Source of the DNA: Orientallactaga sibirica
Taxonomy: Eukaryota; Chordata; Mammalia; Rodentia; Dipodidae
Reading direction: 5' to 3'
Length of the DNA stretch: 64,000 nt
Assembly (NCBI GenBank): GCA_036365145.1
Contig: JAEOAD010002856.1
Coordinates: forward strand, 372,001 to 436,000
How positions within the stretch are numbered: the first letter of the stretch is position 1; each line of letters opens with the position of its first letter. Both the position numbers and the translations under genes were made by a program. The notes below the pieces were generated by a model. That model was not told the origin of the DNA, made no database searches, and worked only from the letters and a program-made list of their open reading frames with translations. Shown here one piece after another: positions 32,003 to 44,060 of the stretch.

Positions 32003-32207
32003 ATTTTATTTATTTATTATTTATTTGAGAGAGACAAAGAGAGAGGAAGGGAGAGAATGGGAATGCTAGGGCCTCTAGCCACAGCAAACAAATTCCAGAA
32101 GCATGCCACAACATGTGTATCTGGCTTATGTGGGTTCTGGGGAGTCAAACCTATGTTGTTATGTTTTTCAGGCAAGCACTTTAACTGCTATGTCACCTCT
32201 CCAGCCC
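32003..32207 (-). mobile_element. B2-superfamily (Dip-like) SINE
   Basis: ttatttatttattatttatt tail, tgggaatgctagggcctcta body, reversed head ctatgtcacctctccagccc. Inserted in the MaLR interior. Confidence 0.9.
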
Positions 32208-32870
32208 TCTAACTTCTCTTTGGAAAAAGCCTCAGTTTTTATTAAGTCCACATGCTTGCAGCTCTACTTCAGTTTCCCCCCCCACAATCTCAATTTCTCT
32301 TAAATGAACCTTATAAGCTATGCAGTTGTTCCACAATTTGTGATTTCTCTTTTAAATAAACCACACAATTTATGATTTCTCAGTGAATAAGCTTAATAAT
32401 TCATATTTTTTAAATAAAATAGTCCACATTCTTCCTGTTGCCCCAGTCTCAAACATTGCAACCTCTCATATAATTCCAGCTGAATAGGCAGAAGTTTCAC
32501 CAAAGATTTTGTTTCTGTGCCATTTTGCTTTGCACACAGTAGTCTATTTCTATGCACTGCAACCCTGCACAAGTTTCTCAGGACATGGGCATAACAGCAA
32601 ACCTGTCATACAAACTGCTTCTAGATCAGTCCAAGGAAAGCTTTTTCTCACCCTCATAAGCCAAACCTCACAGTCCATAGTTCTTACTGCATCCAGGTCT
32701 TCAACTCTGACCAGAATAGTCCATCAAGCTGTACTTACAGCACTGCAAAGTGTCACTTAGGCCAAGGTTTCAAATCCTTTGACATTCCTCTTGAAAATCA
32801 GCTCCAAAAGGCCAAAGCCACACAGTCAGATGTCTAAGAGCAAATGACACCACCACTCCTCAGTACCAAC

Positions 32871-33206
32871 TGTTGCAGTCAGGTTCGCACTGCTGCAGAA
32901 GTAACGTGACCAAGTGCAGATTGGGGTAAAAAAGGTTTATTGTGGCATACCGACTTGGGGGGAAGCTCCATGATGGCAGGGGAAAATGATGGCATGAGAA
33001 GAGGGTGGACATCACCTCCTGGCCAACATCAGGTGGAAAAGAGGAACAGGAGAGTGTGCCAGACACTGGAAAGGGAAACTGTCTATAAACCAATAAGCCT
33101 TCCCCCAAGAAAACACTGCCTCCAGGAAGCCTTAATTCACAAACCTCCATCAGCTGGGAACCATTCAGAATACCTAATTTTTCAGGACACCTGAATCAAA
33201 CCACCA
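32871..33206 (-). repeat. MaLR 5' LTR (minus orientation)
   Basis: tgttgcagtcaggttcgcac through ctgaatcaaaccacca. Flanking sequences show no convincing 5-bp duplication. Confidence 0.82.
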
Positions 33207-34010
33207 AAATAGCACTGTTTTATTAGTTAATGAATAGCCTCAGGCAGGAGGAATTTCATCTGTTTCTTTTCCTTTTAAAGTGAAATGGAAATATCAAAAT
33301 ATTCAAACTCACAATTCATGGAATAAATGGGACAGGAATGCTATATTGACAGTATTTAGGGGACGAAAGGGATCCCAGCAGATAGGGACAGTGAGGGAAG
33401 GGAGTGGAGAATGAAGTATAATATCATATACATGTGTAACAATTTAATACCTTTGTCAATTTGATCAGGTCAGGAATTAAAAAACACACTTTTGTTTTTT
33501 GTTGTTTATTTTTTGTTTTTTTTGAGGTCAGGTTTCGCTCTAGCCCAGGCTGACCTGGAATTCACTATGTAGTCTCAGGGTGTCCTTGAACTCATGGTGA
33601 TCCTCCTCATTCTGCCTCCCTAGGGGGATATGGACAGGAAAATGAGCCCTTCAGTCTGGTATCTGACTAGTCTCTAAGAGTCAAGAATTCCAGCAATATC
33701 AGAAACTTGTGCTGTGAAGTTTGACAACATACAGAGGATATTCCTTTTATACAGTAATATTTCAAATCATATTAGAGATTAATCATGCTTACTTAAGTCC
33801 TAAGTTAAGTAACCTTTGAGTATGGCTTTATTGCTTTTCCAGGTCTATACATGAAAACTTGTACAAATACATGAAAATTTACAAGATTCTGTGGATAGAC
33901 TAAGGCAGGGAACCTTATGCCCAGATAGCCAAAAATGATGCACTTGTGGACTGGATTCCTTAGCCAGGAAGGTAAACTGACTCCTTTATAACAACCATAA
34001 GACAGTGTCT
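33207..34010. other. AT-rich sequence with one B1
   Basis: Apart from a B1 at 33494-33622, nothing is recognised. Confidence 0.5.
33494..33622 (-). mobile_element. B1 SINE, partial
   Basis: ttgaggtcaggtttcgctct, ggctgacctggaattcacta, then catggtgatcctcctcattc; the far end is missing. Confidence 0.88.
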
Positions 34011-34985
34011 GCTGGCTCCAATTGTCTATCCCATTTGGGTTCTGGGTTCTGTCCCACACAATCCCGTGCCATCCAACTCCTGAGCTCATCTATGTGGTTT
34101 CCAGGACATTTCAAGTAGGTATGTATACAATCTTATATCTGTCCCTTGGACAATGTGTTCTTTTCAGTATGTCAGCTAACCAAAACCTCCATCTGTTTGT
34201 GTTCTGTGTTCTGCCTTGGACTGTGGTGTTCTTAGGTAGACCCAATCAGGCCCTGACTCTCAGGAGACAACGTGCTATGACTAGCCAGCCTAGCTGAACC
34301 TGAGACCATCAGCAAATTTTTGCTGCTGGACAGAGGTTCAGGAAGACATCAGGATGGTTAGTGCCATGGTTGTCTGAGGTTCCCCTTGAGGCTGTGCACA
34401 TTGTGGCACTCAGGGAGCAGGAGTATCACATTGGGAGCTGTGGTACTATCTGTGCAGGAGGTACTGTAATCCTTGCCTCCATTCCATGTGGAGTATGGGG
34501 GCAAGTTCTCTTGGACATGGAGTCTGTGGCCACACAGTATGGGGCATGGGATGGTGGTTTCTGAAGGCACACTGAGGCAAGTTGAACTGAAGAGACTTTT
34601 GTCACACTGTTATGAGGACCCTTTTCTATCTGATCCAGTGTCTCCTGGACGCAAGCCCAGGAGGCCATGTCAGGACTCTTGATCCCACCTAGACCCAGCC
34701 TCCCTGGGCACCTCTGTGTTTGTTTTCTGTCTATATCTGAATCTCTGTGATCTCCCCATTTCTGAATTTTTGTGATTATCTCTTTGCCTTGTCTAAACCA
34801 GCTGTTTGAGCTCTACTCATCTTTTTTTCTGCTGCAACTGGCCATTCTTTCCCTGGTTATCTTTAGGTTTCTCTCCATCTCTTCCCCAGGAGGCTTTTCC
34901 ATCAGTACCTGAGGTCGTGGTACAGGAGCTGGTATCAGGGCATCTACTTCCTTGTCATTTGCTTTGCCATTTCACTCTCAGAGCC

Positions 34986-35053
<68 letters not shown>

Positions 35054-35060
35054 GTGTGTG
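34010..35060. repeat. Segmental duplication copy D (most diverged)
   Basis: 34720-34960 (tatatctgaatctctgtgat, ttccccaggaggcttttcca, cagtacctgaggtcgtgg) parallels the same blocks in B (29390-29550) and C (48900-49050). 34430-34640 resembles B 29020-29220 more weakly. It ends in a (CT)n run at 34988-35050. Confidence 0.5.
34988..35050. repeat. (CT)n microsatellite
   Basis: About 31 uninterrupted CT units. Confidence 0.97.
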
Positions 35061-35114
35061 TTCTATTAGGGAACTAACCTAGAGATTTGTGTATGCTTAA
35101 AAATTCTGTCATTC

Positions 35115-35690
35115 TGGTGTTGTGATCGCCTTGAACGCTGTATTCTTGCCCTTCCCCTGCGTTGTTCTATAGTTTCAGCTGGTGAGGTGTGGTTAGCTGA
35201 TCCTCCCTTCAGGTTCATTGTCCACCTGGAAAAAGATAAGCAAATTCTCCAATGGAGAGAGAAGTTAGTACTAGATAGAAGGGATAACCATATATGTTTT
35301 GGAGGGAATTTTATATGCATTGGTTCTCTTCTAGCCAAAGGCTGAAGGAGATAAACACAGAGACCATCCAACTCCAACTAAGCCAGATATCCAGAGACAC
35401 AGAGGCTCCCAAAACCTCATCAAGGAAGCAGAACTAAAATGACCCCAATGTGGCTCAGGGAAACTCACGGAAGAGGGGGCGGAAAGATTGTTAGAGTCAC
35501 AAGTTGGGGCATTATGCACAGAGACTGGGACCTATCCACCAGAACTCTTGAGTAAAATCACAATGCAGGACCCACATTCCCCATTGATGAGGGTCCCTTT
35601 GAAAGTGGGAGAATGGGGAGGAGGACAATGGAACCAATACTATGAATGTAAAATCAGAATAACATAAATAAAAAAATATATTAAAAAAAA
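35115..35690 (+). mobile_element. Twin-primed (5'-inverted) L1 insertion with TSD
   Basis: 35341-35690 is sense L1 3' UTR ending in an A-rich tail (compare 2381-2740). 35165-35340 is the adjacent upstream 3' UTR block in inverted orientation (ttctccaatggagaga; compare the antisense L1 at 36740-36930). The whole is bracketed by aaaaattctgtcattc at 35099-35114 and 35686-35701. Inversion plus target duplication is the signature of twin priming. Confidence 0.85.
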
Positions 35691-35715
35691 TTCTGTCATT
35701 CAACCACATTACATG

Positions 35716-35850
35716 TTTTTTTTTTTTTTTTTTAACTTATTCTTTGAGTCAAGAGACATGGTCTCATTCTGTCCCCCGGGCTGGTCTTGCACTCTGCATA
35801 CTTCCTCCTTGGCTTACCATATACCTGAGACTACAGACATGGGCCTTCAA
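35716..35850 (-). mobile_element. Diverged B1-like SINE
   Basis: T-run, aagagacatggtctcattct, gggctggtcttgcactctgc, ctgagactacagacatgggc. An old reversed 7SL-type SINE. Confidence 0.7.
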
Positions 35851-36339
35851 GGCTGGTTCTGTGTCCCTTATGGACGTGAACAGAGGAGGCAGGGCAGGTA
35901 CTATTTATCCTTTCGACACTTTTGACTGCCTGGCAGGACTTCTGTTACATTTATGCTAATTCTATTGAATGATCATCACTAGGTTTAATCACTTAGGTTT
36001 AAGTAGCTTAATTTCAATCATGACAACTTTCATCTTCCTCTTAGGTAAAATATGTTGGGATAGTTTGTCTAAGCTTTATCAATTTTAAGTCATGGGTAAG
36101 GCATAAAATTGTTTGTGTTAATAAAAATCTATTATATGTAAAGTCAATTGCTATCAAGATTAAGCTAAAAACAATGGTTGTAAAATGGTGTTTTCTCTTT
36201 CAAAACAGATTTGTCAAGGTTTGTATCAGAGCTTAGCTGTTTTGATTCAGCAATGATCAGATTTTGCTCTATTATATGTAAAGTAACTGCCTCAATTTTT
36301 GGCATCTCAATTCCAGTGCTTATAACAAAATTACCTCTT
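35851..36339. other. AT-rich, no recognised feature
   Basis: Contains only short, unconvincing open frames. Confidence 0.5.
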
Positions 36340-37458
36340 TTTTTTTTTATTAGTTATGTACATACTCAGTATGTAACCAGCACATGTGGTACCATCCTTA
36401 CCCTTATCCCTGCCCCCCTCCAAATGGACCCTCCTCCATTGGGATACCATGGGGATTGTGGGTCTTGTATTGTGGGGGTAGCCATCAGTTATGGAAAAGA
36501 GGCAGTGTCTCTGTGCATCATGTCCAAACTTGTGGATCTAACAATCTTTCTTTCCCTTTTTCTGTGAATTTCCCTGAGCCATGTAGGGTTTGTTTTAGGT
36601 CTACTTCAGTGATGGGCTCTTGGGAGTCTATGGATCTCTGGTTTGGTAGGAGTTGAGTGTTCTTTGTGTCTGTCTCCTTCACCCTTGTGCTGATATCAGG
36701 TCCACCAAGAAAGCAGCACGCTTGTTCATTGGACCAATTCCTCTATAGTTTCAGCTGGCACCTTGTGAAGTGATTGGGCTGATTTTCTCCTCAGATCCTG
36801 CATCTATCTGAAAAAGAGAAGCAGATTCTCCAATGGAGAGTGAAAACAGCACAGTTTAAATGGGATAAGCATTGTTAATTTAGAGAGAATTTAATAGGTG
36901 TAGGACCTCTTATAGCCCCAGATTGGTGGGAGTTTGATATTGGGAGTGAACTCATCTGGATATGCTTCTGACTTGTTTCCCAGTTCCAGATATGGGTTCC
37001 TTTCCACTGAGCAGATCTGTTAGCCAATCCAAGAGCACTTGGTTACCCACCATGGCTGTGTGCCACTATTGCACTTGGGTAAGTATCACATCAGGTTGTT
37101 TGTTTCTGAATACCTTAGACCTCAGGTTGCTTGGACAGATGTTGGCCACTTTCTCCCAGTAGCTCATATAGCACCTCTGACAGTAGATTAACTAACTGTC
37201 TGGGGACTGGCTCTCTTCCAGATTCCAGCTAAGTCTCTCCATGTTCCATACCAACAGCATATGGTGTCTTTGGCAGTAGGGTCGCTTTGGTGGGTAATCA
37301 AGTGCTCTGACGGAAGTCTCTCTTCTTTTGGGAAATGTTGTGTGTCTCTCTGATCAACAGCTCATCGTGGGTGTTAAACAAATCCTGGTGCTGGGAGTTA
37401 CAGGCCAGTGCCAAGGGAAAAGAAAGAAGAAAAAGAAAGAAAATATAAAAGAGAAAGC

Positions 37459-37520
<62 letters not shown>

Positions 37521-37900
37521 GGACAAAATTAAGGTTAGGCTTCATCTCACCCTCTCCAGGGCCCTTTGATTCAGGTGTTCCCTCTAAGGTCCTGATGAGG
37601 GGGTTCAACCTTTTAGTCTGTCTTCAGGGATATAGGATTTTATGGTACCAGTTCTATTTGGGTCTAGTTTTGTGTCCCCCTGACATTTACCCTTCCCTCC
37701 AGCCCTACTCTCTCTATTTTCCAGTCCTGAAGATGCCTATTAGGTATGTCAGCATCTTGAGCTGATTCCGCTTAGGAACCACAGATGAGTGAGACCATGC
37801 ATTGATTGTCTTTCTGTGATTGAGTGAGTTTGCTGAGTATGATCTGTTCCAAGTTCAACCATTTTTCTACAAATTCCATTGTGTCTAGAATCTCTGGATA
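36340..37900 (-). mobile_element. L1 fragment (3' UTR and ORF2 end), antisense
   Basis: Starts with a T-run (tail) at 36340. The blocks at 36960-37190 are the reverse complement of 1900-2090 in the L1 at the window start (gaccaacatctgtccaaaca region). The GA microsatellite at 37405-37516 matches the CT tract of that copy. 37690-37890 enters the ORF2 end. Confidence 0.85.
37405..37516. repeat. GA-rich microsatellite in L1
   Basis: AAGAAAG grading into (GA)n; 37470-37516 is pure GA. It corresponds to the tract at 1500-1590. Confidence 0.93.
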
Positions 37901-38104
37901 GCAGCCAGGGGGATGTCTTAGCAGTTAAGGCATTTGTCTGCAAAGCCAAAGGAGCCTGGTCTGACTCCCCAGGACCCATGTAAGGCAGATTCACAAGGTG
38001 GCGCATGTGTCTGGAGTTCATTTTTAATAGCTGGAGGCCCTGACACACTCATTCTCTCTCTCTCCCCCTCTCTTTCTCTGTCAAATAAATAAAAATAAAT
38101 GGTT
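37901..38104 (+). mobile_element. B2-superfamily (Dip-like) SINE with TSD
   Basis: Head cagggggatgtcttagcagt, A-rich tail aaataaataaaaataaatgg. The duplication tagaatctctggata is at 37886-37900 and 38105-38119. Confidence 0.94.
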
Positions 38105-38119
38105 TAGAATCTCTGGATA

Positions 38120-38504
38120 AAGACTTTATGGAAAGCATTAGCTCACAGATGAAATTCCATACTTCCATTTCTACATAAAGGATCTAAAAGTTTCTGAGTG
38201 ATCCTTAGAAGAGATTCTTCCCTCCAGGGGTAATAGGGTTTGGGTTGCCAAGAAGTAAGCCAAAGTCATCAACATCCAATTTCTAATTATTACAAATGTC
38301 AAGTTTTCGCTTTGAGGAATTTCATCACGTAAAGGTATTGATTGAAAAAGAGTTGTATCCTGTACCTTGGGATGGAGACGTGTAGGAAGATCCAGGTAAT
38401 GCTGAAGGCACTGAACTCTCTAATTTTGATCATCTTGTTTGGCCAGACATTGTAGCACCCCCTTACATAGAAGCAGGCATGTTCCCACTCCCTGCCATTC
38501 TTTT
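38120..38504. other. No recognised feature
   Basis: Unique-looking sequence between two L1s. Confidence 0.5.
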
Positions 38505-39827
38505 TCTTTCTTTCTTTTTTAATTGATAACTTCTATGCTTATATACAAAAAAAATGCATGATATTTCCCTCCCCCCCATTCCCCTTCCCCTTTAGAACTC
38601 CAATCTCCATCATATCCCCTCTCTCCATTAGTCTCTCTTTTAATTTGATGTCATCATCTTTTTCTTCTATTATGAGGGTCTTGCGAAGGTATTGCTAGGC
38701 ACTGCAAGGTCATGGATATCAAGGCCAATTTCTGTCTGGACAGTTGCATTGTAAGGAGTTGTACCTTTCTTTTGGCTCTTCCATTCTATCTGCCCCCTCT
38801 TCTGCAATGGGCCCTGAGCCTTGGAGGGTGTAACAGAGATGTTTCAGTGCTGAGCACTCCTCCATCCCTTCTCAGCACTACGTTGCCTTTTGGGTCATCC
38901 CAGTGGTCATCGCCATCTGAAAAGAGAAGCTTCTCTAACCAGAAGTGAGAGTAGCATTAATATGTGAATATGAACATTAAGTGTAGTGCTAACAGGGCAG
39001 CTTGGTGGGAATAATATATACATTTATCCAGACAACAACAGGCTTTAAATCCCTAAGGCTCATAACCTCCCCTGCCATAGACTTTTGCTTAGGTTTTTCA
39101 GTACCAGGTATGTATTCCCTCCCATAGAGAGGGCCTTCAGTCCAATTATGGAGCAGTTGGTTACCCCGAGAGCAGACATGCCACTATTGCATGCATTCAG
39201 TCATTGGGCATGTATGGCCAAACTTGAATAATCAGTGTCTACTGTTTTCACTGCTGATGATTTCTGTCTTCCATATGGCTGCATGCAGTGCAGCTTTTTC
39301 CAGCTTTCAGTTGGCTGGTCTACAGGGAGAAGATTTTCTGTTCATCACCAGCTTGCTTTCTCAGTGACCTTGTCTCTAGGCAAGAGAGGTCTTCAGCAAT
39401 ACAGTCTTACCATCTGTTTCTCAAGGGAAACCAAGGGCTTTGACAATAGCCTTTAATGTTTTGGAGGCTACTGGGACCTCCTTGGCCAACAACTCACTGG
39501 AAGTTATCCCATCCCAGGCACTGAAATTTTTCTAGTAACAGTCTACAGCTTCTGGATGTGCCATTATTCAAAAAAGTAAGTTTACATAATTCTTATTCAC
39601 ACTATCTTGAATTTTGATTGACCCTCCCCCTGCCCTTCTTTTACTCATTCTCTTCCCATGGCCTCACTTAAGCCATTCCCCTGTAATCTGTTCTTCTACT
39701 TACATATGTGCAATACCATACACTTAAGTCCTTCCCTCTCCTCCCTCCCTTATAGGCTTTTACCAGCTTACTGGTTTCTGGTACCTATTTTTGGTTCTAG
39801 TTCACACAGAAGTCTATTCATCTGTAG

Positions 39828-42800
39828 CTAGGATCCACATATGAGAGAGAACATGTGATGTTTTGCTTTCTGAGCCTGCATTACCTCACTTAGTATAATC
39901 CTTTCCAGATCCATCCATTTCCCTGCAAATTTCATAATTTCAAGTTTCTTTACTGCTGAATAGAAATCCATTGTGTAAATGTACCACATCCTTATTATCC
40001 ATTCATCTGTGGAGGGACATCTAGGCTGGTTCCCTTTCCTATCTATTGTGAATAGAGCAGCAATAAACATGTTTGTGCAAGTATCTCTAAGGTAGTGAGA
40101 AGAGTCCTTAGGATATATGCCTAGGAGTGCTATAGCTGGATCATATGGTAAATCTATTTATAGCTGTCTCAAGAACCTCCACACTGATTTCCAAAATGGC
40201 TGGACCAGATTACATTCCCACCAACAGTGTAGAAGTGTTTCTCTTTTTCTGCATCCATGGCAACACTTATTGTCATTTGTTTTCTTGATGGTAGCCATTC
40301 TGACAGGAGTGAAATGGAATCTCAAAGTGGGTTTAATTTGCATTTCCCTGATGGCTAAGGATGTGGAACACTTTTTCCGATGTTTATATGCCATCTGTAT
40401 TTTGTCTTCTGAGAACTCTCTACTTAGTTCCATAGCCTATTTTTTAACAGGGTTGTTTGATTTCTTATTATTCTGTTTTTTGAGTTCTTTGTATATTCTG
40501 GATATTAATTCTCTGTCAGATGTATAGCTGGTGAATATTTTCTCCCATTCTGTAGGTTGTCTCTTTGCTCTAGTCAGAGTGTCATTTGCTGTACAAAAGC
40601 TTTATAATTTAATAAGGTCCCAGTGGTTGATTAGTGGTCTTTTCCCCTGAGCAATTGGGGTTATATTCAGAAAGTCATTGCTTATGCCAATATGTTGAAG
40701 GATTTTCCCTACCTTTTCCTCTAGCAGTTTCAGAGTTTCAGGTCTGATATTAAGGTCCCTGATCCTGACATGACTCTTGTGCATGGAGAGAGACAAGTAT
40801 CTATTTTTATCCTTTTACATACAGATATCCAGTTTTTCCAGCAACACTTTTTAAAGAGGTTGCTTTTTCTCCAATGAATATTTTTCACATTTTTGTCAAA
40901 TCAGGTGGCTGTAGCTGCCTGGGTTAATATTTGGGTCTTCTATTCTGTTCCATTGATTTACCTGTCTGTCCTTGTGTCAGTACCATGCTGTTTTTGTTAC
41001 TATGGCTTTGGAATATAACTTAAAATTGGGTATGGCAATACCACAAGCCTGATTTTTGCTGTGCAAAATTGTTTTGGCTATTAGATGTGTTCTGTGTTTC
41101 CAGATGAATTTTAGGATTGTGTTTTCTATTTCTGTGAAGAATGCTATTGGGATTTTAATGGGATTGCATTAAATGTGTAGATTGCTTTTGGTAATTTTGG
41201 CGTTTTCACAATATTGATTCTTCCAATCCAGGAGCATGGGATGTCTTTCCATTTCCTTGTGTCTTCTGCAATTTTTTGCTCGAGTTTTTTAAAGTTCTCG
41301 TTGTAGAGATCCTTCACTTCCTTAGTTAAGTTTCTTCTAAGGTTATTTATTTATTTATTTATTTTTAATTTTTAATTTTTTTGGAGAGAGACACAGAGTG
41401 AGACAGAAAGAGAGAGAGAGAATGAAAGAGAGAGAGGAAGACAGAGATGGTTGCGCCAGCAGTGTCTCAGCTGAGGAGCAGGAAATCCAGATGTGTGTGT
41501 CCCCTTGTGGTCAAGTGCGGCATTGAGCCCTTGCATCACTTTGCATCTGGCTAAACTTGGGACCTGGAGATTGGAACCACTGGAGATTGGAACCAACATT
41601 CTTAGGCTTAGGTGGCAGGCACCTCAACCCCTAAGCCATTTCTCCAGCCCCTAAGTTTTTTTTTTTTTTTTGACGCAATTGTGAATGGGAGAGATTCCCT
41701 GATTTCATCCTCTGCATGTTTGTTGTTAGTGTATAGAAAAGCTTATTTCCATGTGCTTACTTTGTATCCTGCTACATTGGTAAAAGTGTTTATCATCTCT
41801 AACAGTTTGCTAGTAGAGTCTTTAAGGTCTGTTATGTATAGAATCATATCGTCTGCAAATAATGATAATTTGATCTCTTCCCTTCCAGTTTGTATCCCTT
41901 TTATGAGTGTCTCTTGGCCTATTGCAATAGCTAAGATTTCCAGTACTATATTAAGTAGAAGTGGGGAAAGTGGACACCCTTGTCTTGTTCCTGAATTTAG
42001 AGGAAAAGTTTCAAGTTTTTCCCCATTTAGTATTATGTTGGCTGTAGGATTGTCATAATAGCTTTTATTATGTTGAGATATGTTCCTTTTAATTCCTAGT
42101 TTCTGTAATACTTTCACCATGAAGGGGTGCTGGATTTTGTCAAATGCCTTTTCTGCATCTATTGAGATAACCATGTGATTTTTGTCATTCAGAACATTTA
42201 TATGGTGTATTACATTTATGGATTTGTGTAGGTTGAGCAATCCCTGCATCTCTAGGATAAAGCCTACTTGGTCTGGGTGAATAATCTTTCTGATATAATC
42301 TTTTATTCTGTTTGCCAGTATTTTGTTGAGAATTTTTGCATCTATGTTCATGAGGGAGAGTTGTCTGTAGTTTTCTTTTTTTGTTCTGTCTTTGTCCGGT
42401 TTTGGTATCAGGGTGATGCTGGCTTCATAGAAGGATTTCGGTAGAATTCCTTCCTTTTCTATTTTATGGAAAAGTTTGAGAAGCATTGGTGTTAGTTCTT
42501 CCAGGAATGTCTGGTAAAATTCAGCAATGAATCCATCTGGGCCTGGGCTTTTTTTAGTTGGGAGACTTTTTATAACTGCTTGGATCTCTGTAGTTGTTAT
42601 AGGTCTATTTAAATGGTTTATCTCATCTTGATTTAAATTTGGTAGGTCATATGAATCAAGGAAATCATCCATTTCTTTCAGGTTTTCAAACTGAGAGGCA
42701 TATATATTCTTAAAGTATGTCCATATGATTTTCTGAATTTCTTTGGTATCTGTTGTGATGCTGCCTTTTTCATCTCTAATTTTATCAATTTTTGTCTCTT

Positions 42801-43948
42801 CTCTCTTTCTTTTGGTCAGATTTTCTAAGGCTTTATCAATCTTATTTATCCTTTCAAAGAACTAACTCTTTGTTTCATTGATTTTTTTAATTTTGTTTTT
42901 GCTTTCCATTTTGTTAATTTCTGCTCTAACCTTTATTATTTCTTCCCATCTACTGATTTTTGGTTTGCCTTGTTCTTCTTTTTCCAAGGCCTTAAGGTGA
43001 AGCATTAAATTGTTTAGCTGTGAACTCTCTAATTTCTTAATATATGCACTTAGAGCAATAAATTTCCCTCATAGCACTGCCTTCATTGTGTACCAAAGGT
43101 TTTGGTAGATAGTATTCTCATCATTTGATTCTATGAATTTCTTGATTTCCTTTTTAATTTCTTCAATGACCCATACATTGTTCAATAATGTACTCTGTCC
43201 ATGAATTTCTATATGCTCTGTAGTTTTTCTTGTTGTTGATTTGCAGTTTAATCCCATTGTGGTCAGATAGCATACAAGGGATTATTTCAATTTTCCTGTA
43301 TTTGTTGAGATTTGATTTGTGTCCTATCATATGGTCTATTTTAGAGAATGTCCCATGTGCTGCTGAGAAAAATGTATATTCTGCAGCAGTTGGATGGAAT
43401 GTTCTGTATATATCTGTTAGGTCTGTTTGTTCCATAATATCTGTTAATGCAGATGTCTCTCTGTTTATGTTTTGCTGGGTAGACCTGTCATGTGATGAGA
43501 GTGGGGTACCAAAGTCACCCACTACTATTGTGTTAGGAGTTATCTCTGACCTTAAGTTTAATAGTGTTTGTTTGATGCAATTGGGAGCCCCAATGTTAGG
43601 AGCATATATGTTTAGGATTGTAATGTCCTCCTGTTGGAGTGTTCCTTTAATCAGTATAAAGTGACCTTCTTTATCTTTCCTCACTAATGTTGGTTTGAAG
43701 TCTATCCTGTCATAAATTAGGATAGCAACCCCTGCTTGTTTCCCAGGCCCATTTGCTTAAAATACCTTTTTCCAACCTTTCATCCTAAGAGGGTTTCTAT
43801 CTTTTATTGAGAGGTGAGTTTCCTGGAGGCAACAGATGGTAGGATTCTGCTTTTTAATCCACTCTGAAAGTCTGTGTCTTTTGGTTGGGGCATTGAGGCC
43901 ATTGATGTTAAGAGTTATTATTGAAAAATATGTATTTATTCTCAGCAT
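39828..43948 (-). pseudogene. L1 ORF2 (endonuclease-reverse transcriptase), broken
   Basis: The replicase of the L1 element: an apurinic endonuclease nicks the target and reverse transcriptase primes on it. The minus-strand start at 43948 gives an N-terminus with LNINGLNAPTKRHRLSEWI and CCLQETHL. Endonuclease continues in another segment (43684-43163: LNIYAPN, GDFGTPLS, SDHNG). Reverse transcriptase is the longest open part (42672-41743) with [34 protein letters not shown] and FADDMILY. The C-terminus has the cysteine region (CCHGCRKRETLLHCWWEC, 40433-40158) and ends at 39828 after IYTMDFYSAV. Stops and frame changes between these parts, plus the SINE at 41341-41651, make it non-functional. 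Confidence 0.93.
41341..41651 (-). mobile_element. B2-superfamily SINE, second subfamily, inside L1 ORF2
   Basis: (TTTA)n and T-rich tail, GA repeats, body gttgcgccagcagtgtctca, ccccttgtggtcaagtgcgg, reversed head taagccatttctccagcccc. Confidence 0.93.
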
Positions 43949-44060
43949 TTTTCTTGTTTTATAGTTCTTCCTGTTTTCACTTTACTCACTCGTTTTAACT
44001 GTTATTTGGGTATGGCTTATTTTTTCCTATTTTCTGCTGTGTGTGTTTTTTGCTTTCTCT

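Larger units (their letters stand above)
29851..33206 (-). mobile_element. LTR-flanked MaLR (ORR1-like) retrotransposon
   Basis: Two direct repeats of about 337 bp (29851-30188 and 32871-33206) flank 2.7 kb of non-coding interior. On the minus strand each LTR starts TG, ends ...ctgactgcaaca, and the 32871 copy has AATAAA (complement at 32936-32941). After the 3' edge of the left LTR the plus strand is pyrimidine-rich (ttccatccctggtcccc), i.e. a minus-strand polypurine tract. MaLR elements are non-autonomous and encode no gag-pol, which fits. B1 and Dip-like SINEs are inserted. Confidence 0.82.

Noticed and set aside
43230..43664. 144-codon plus-strand open frame
   Set aside because: Antisense shadow of the L1 endonuclease region on the minus strand.
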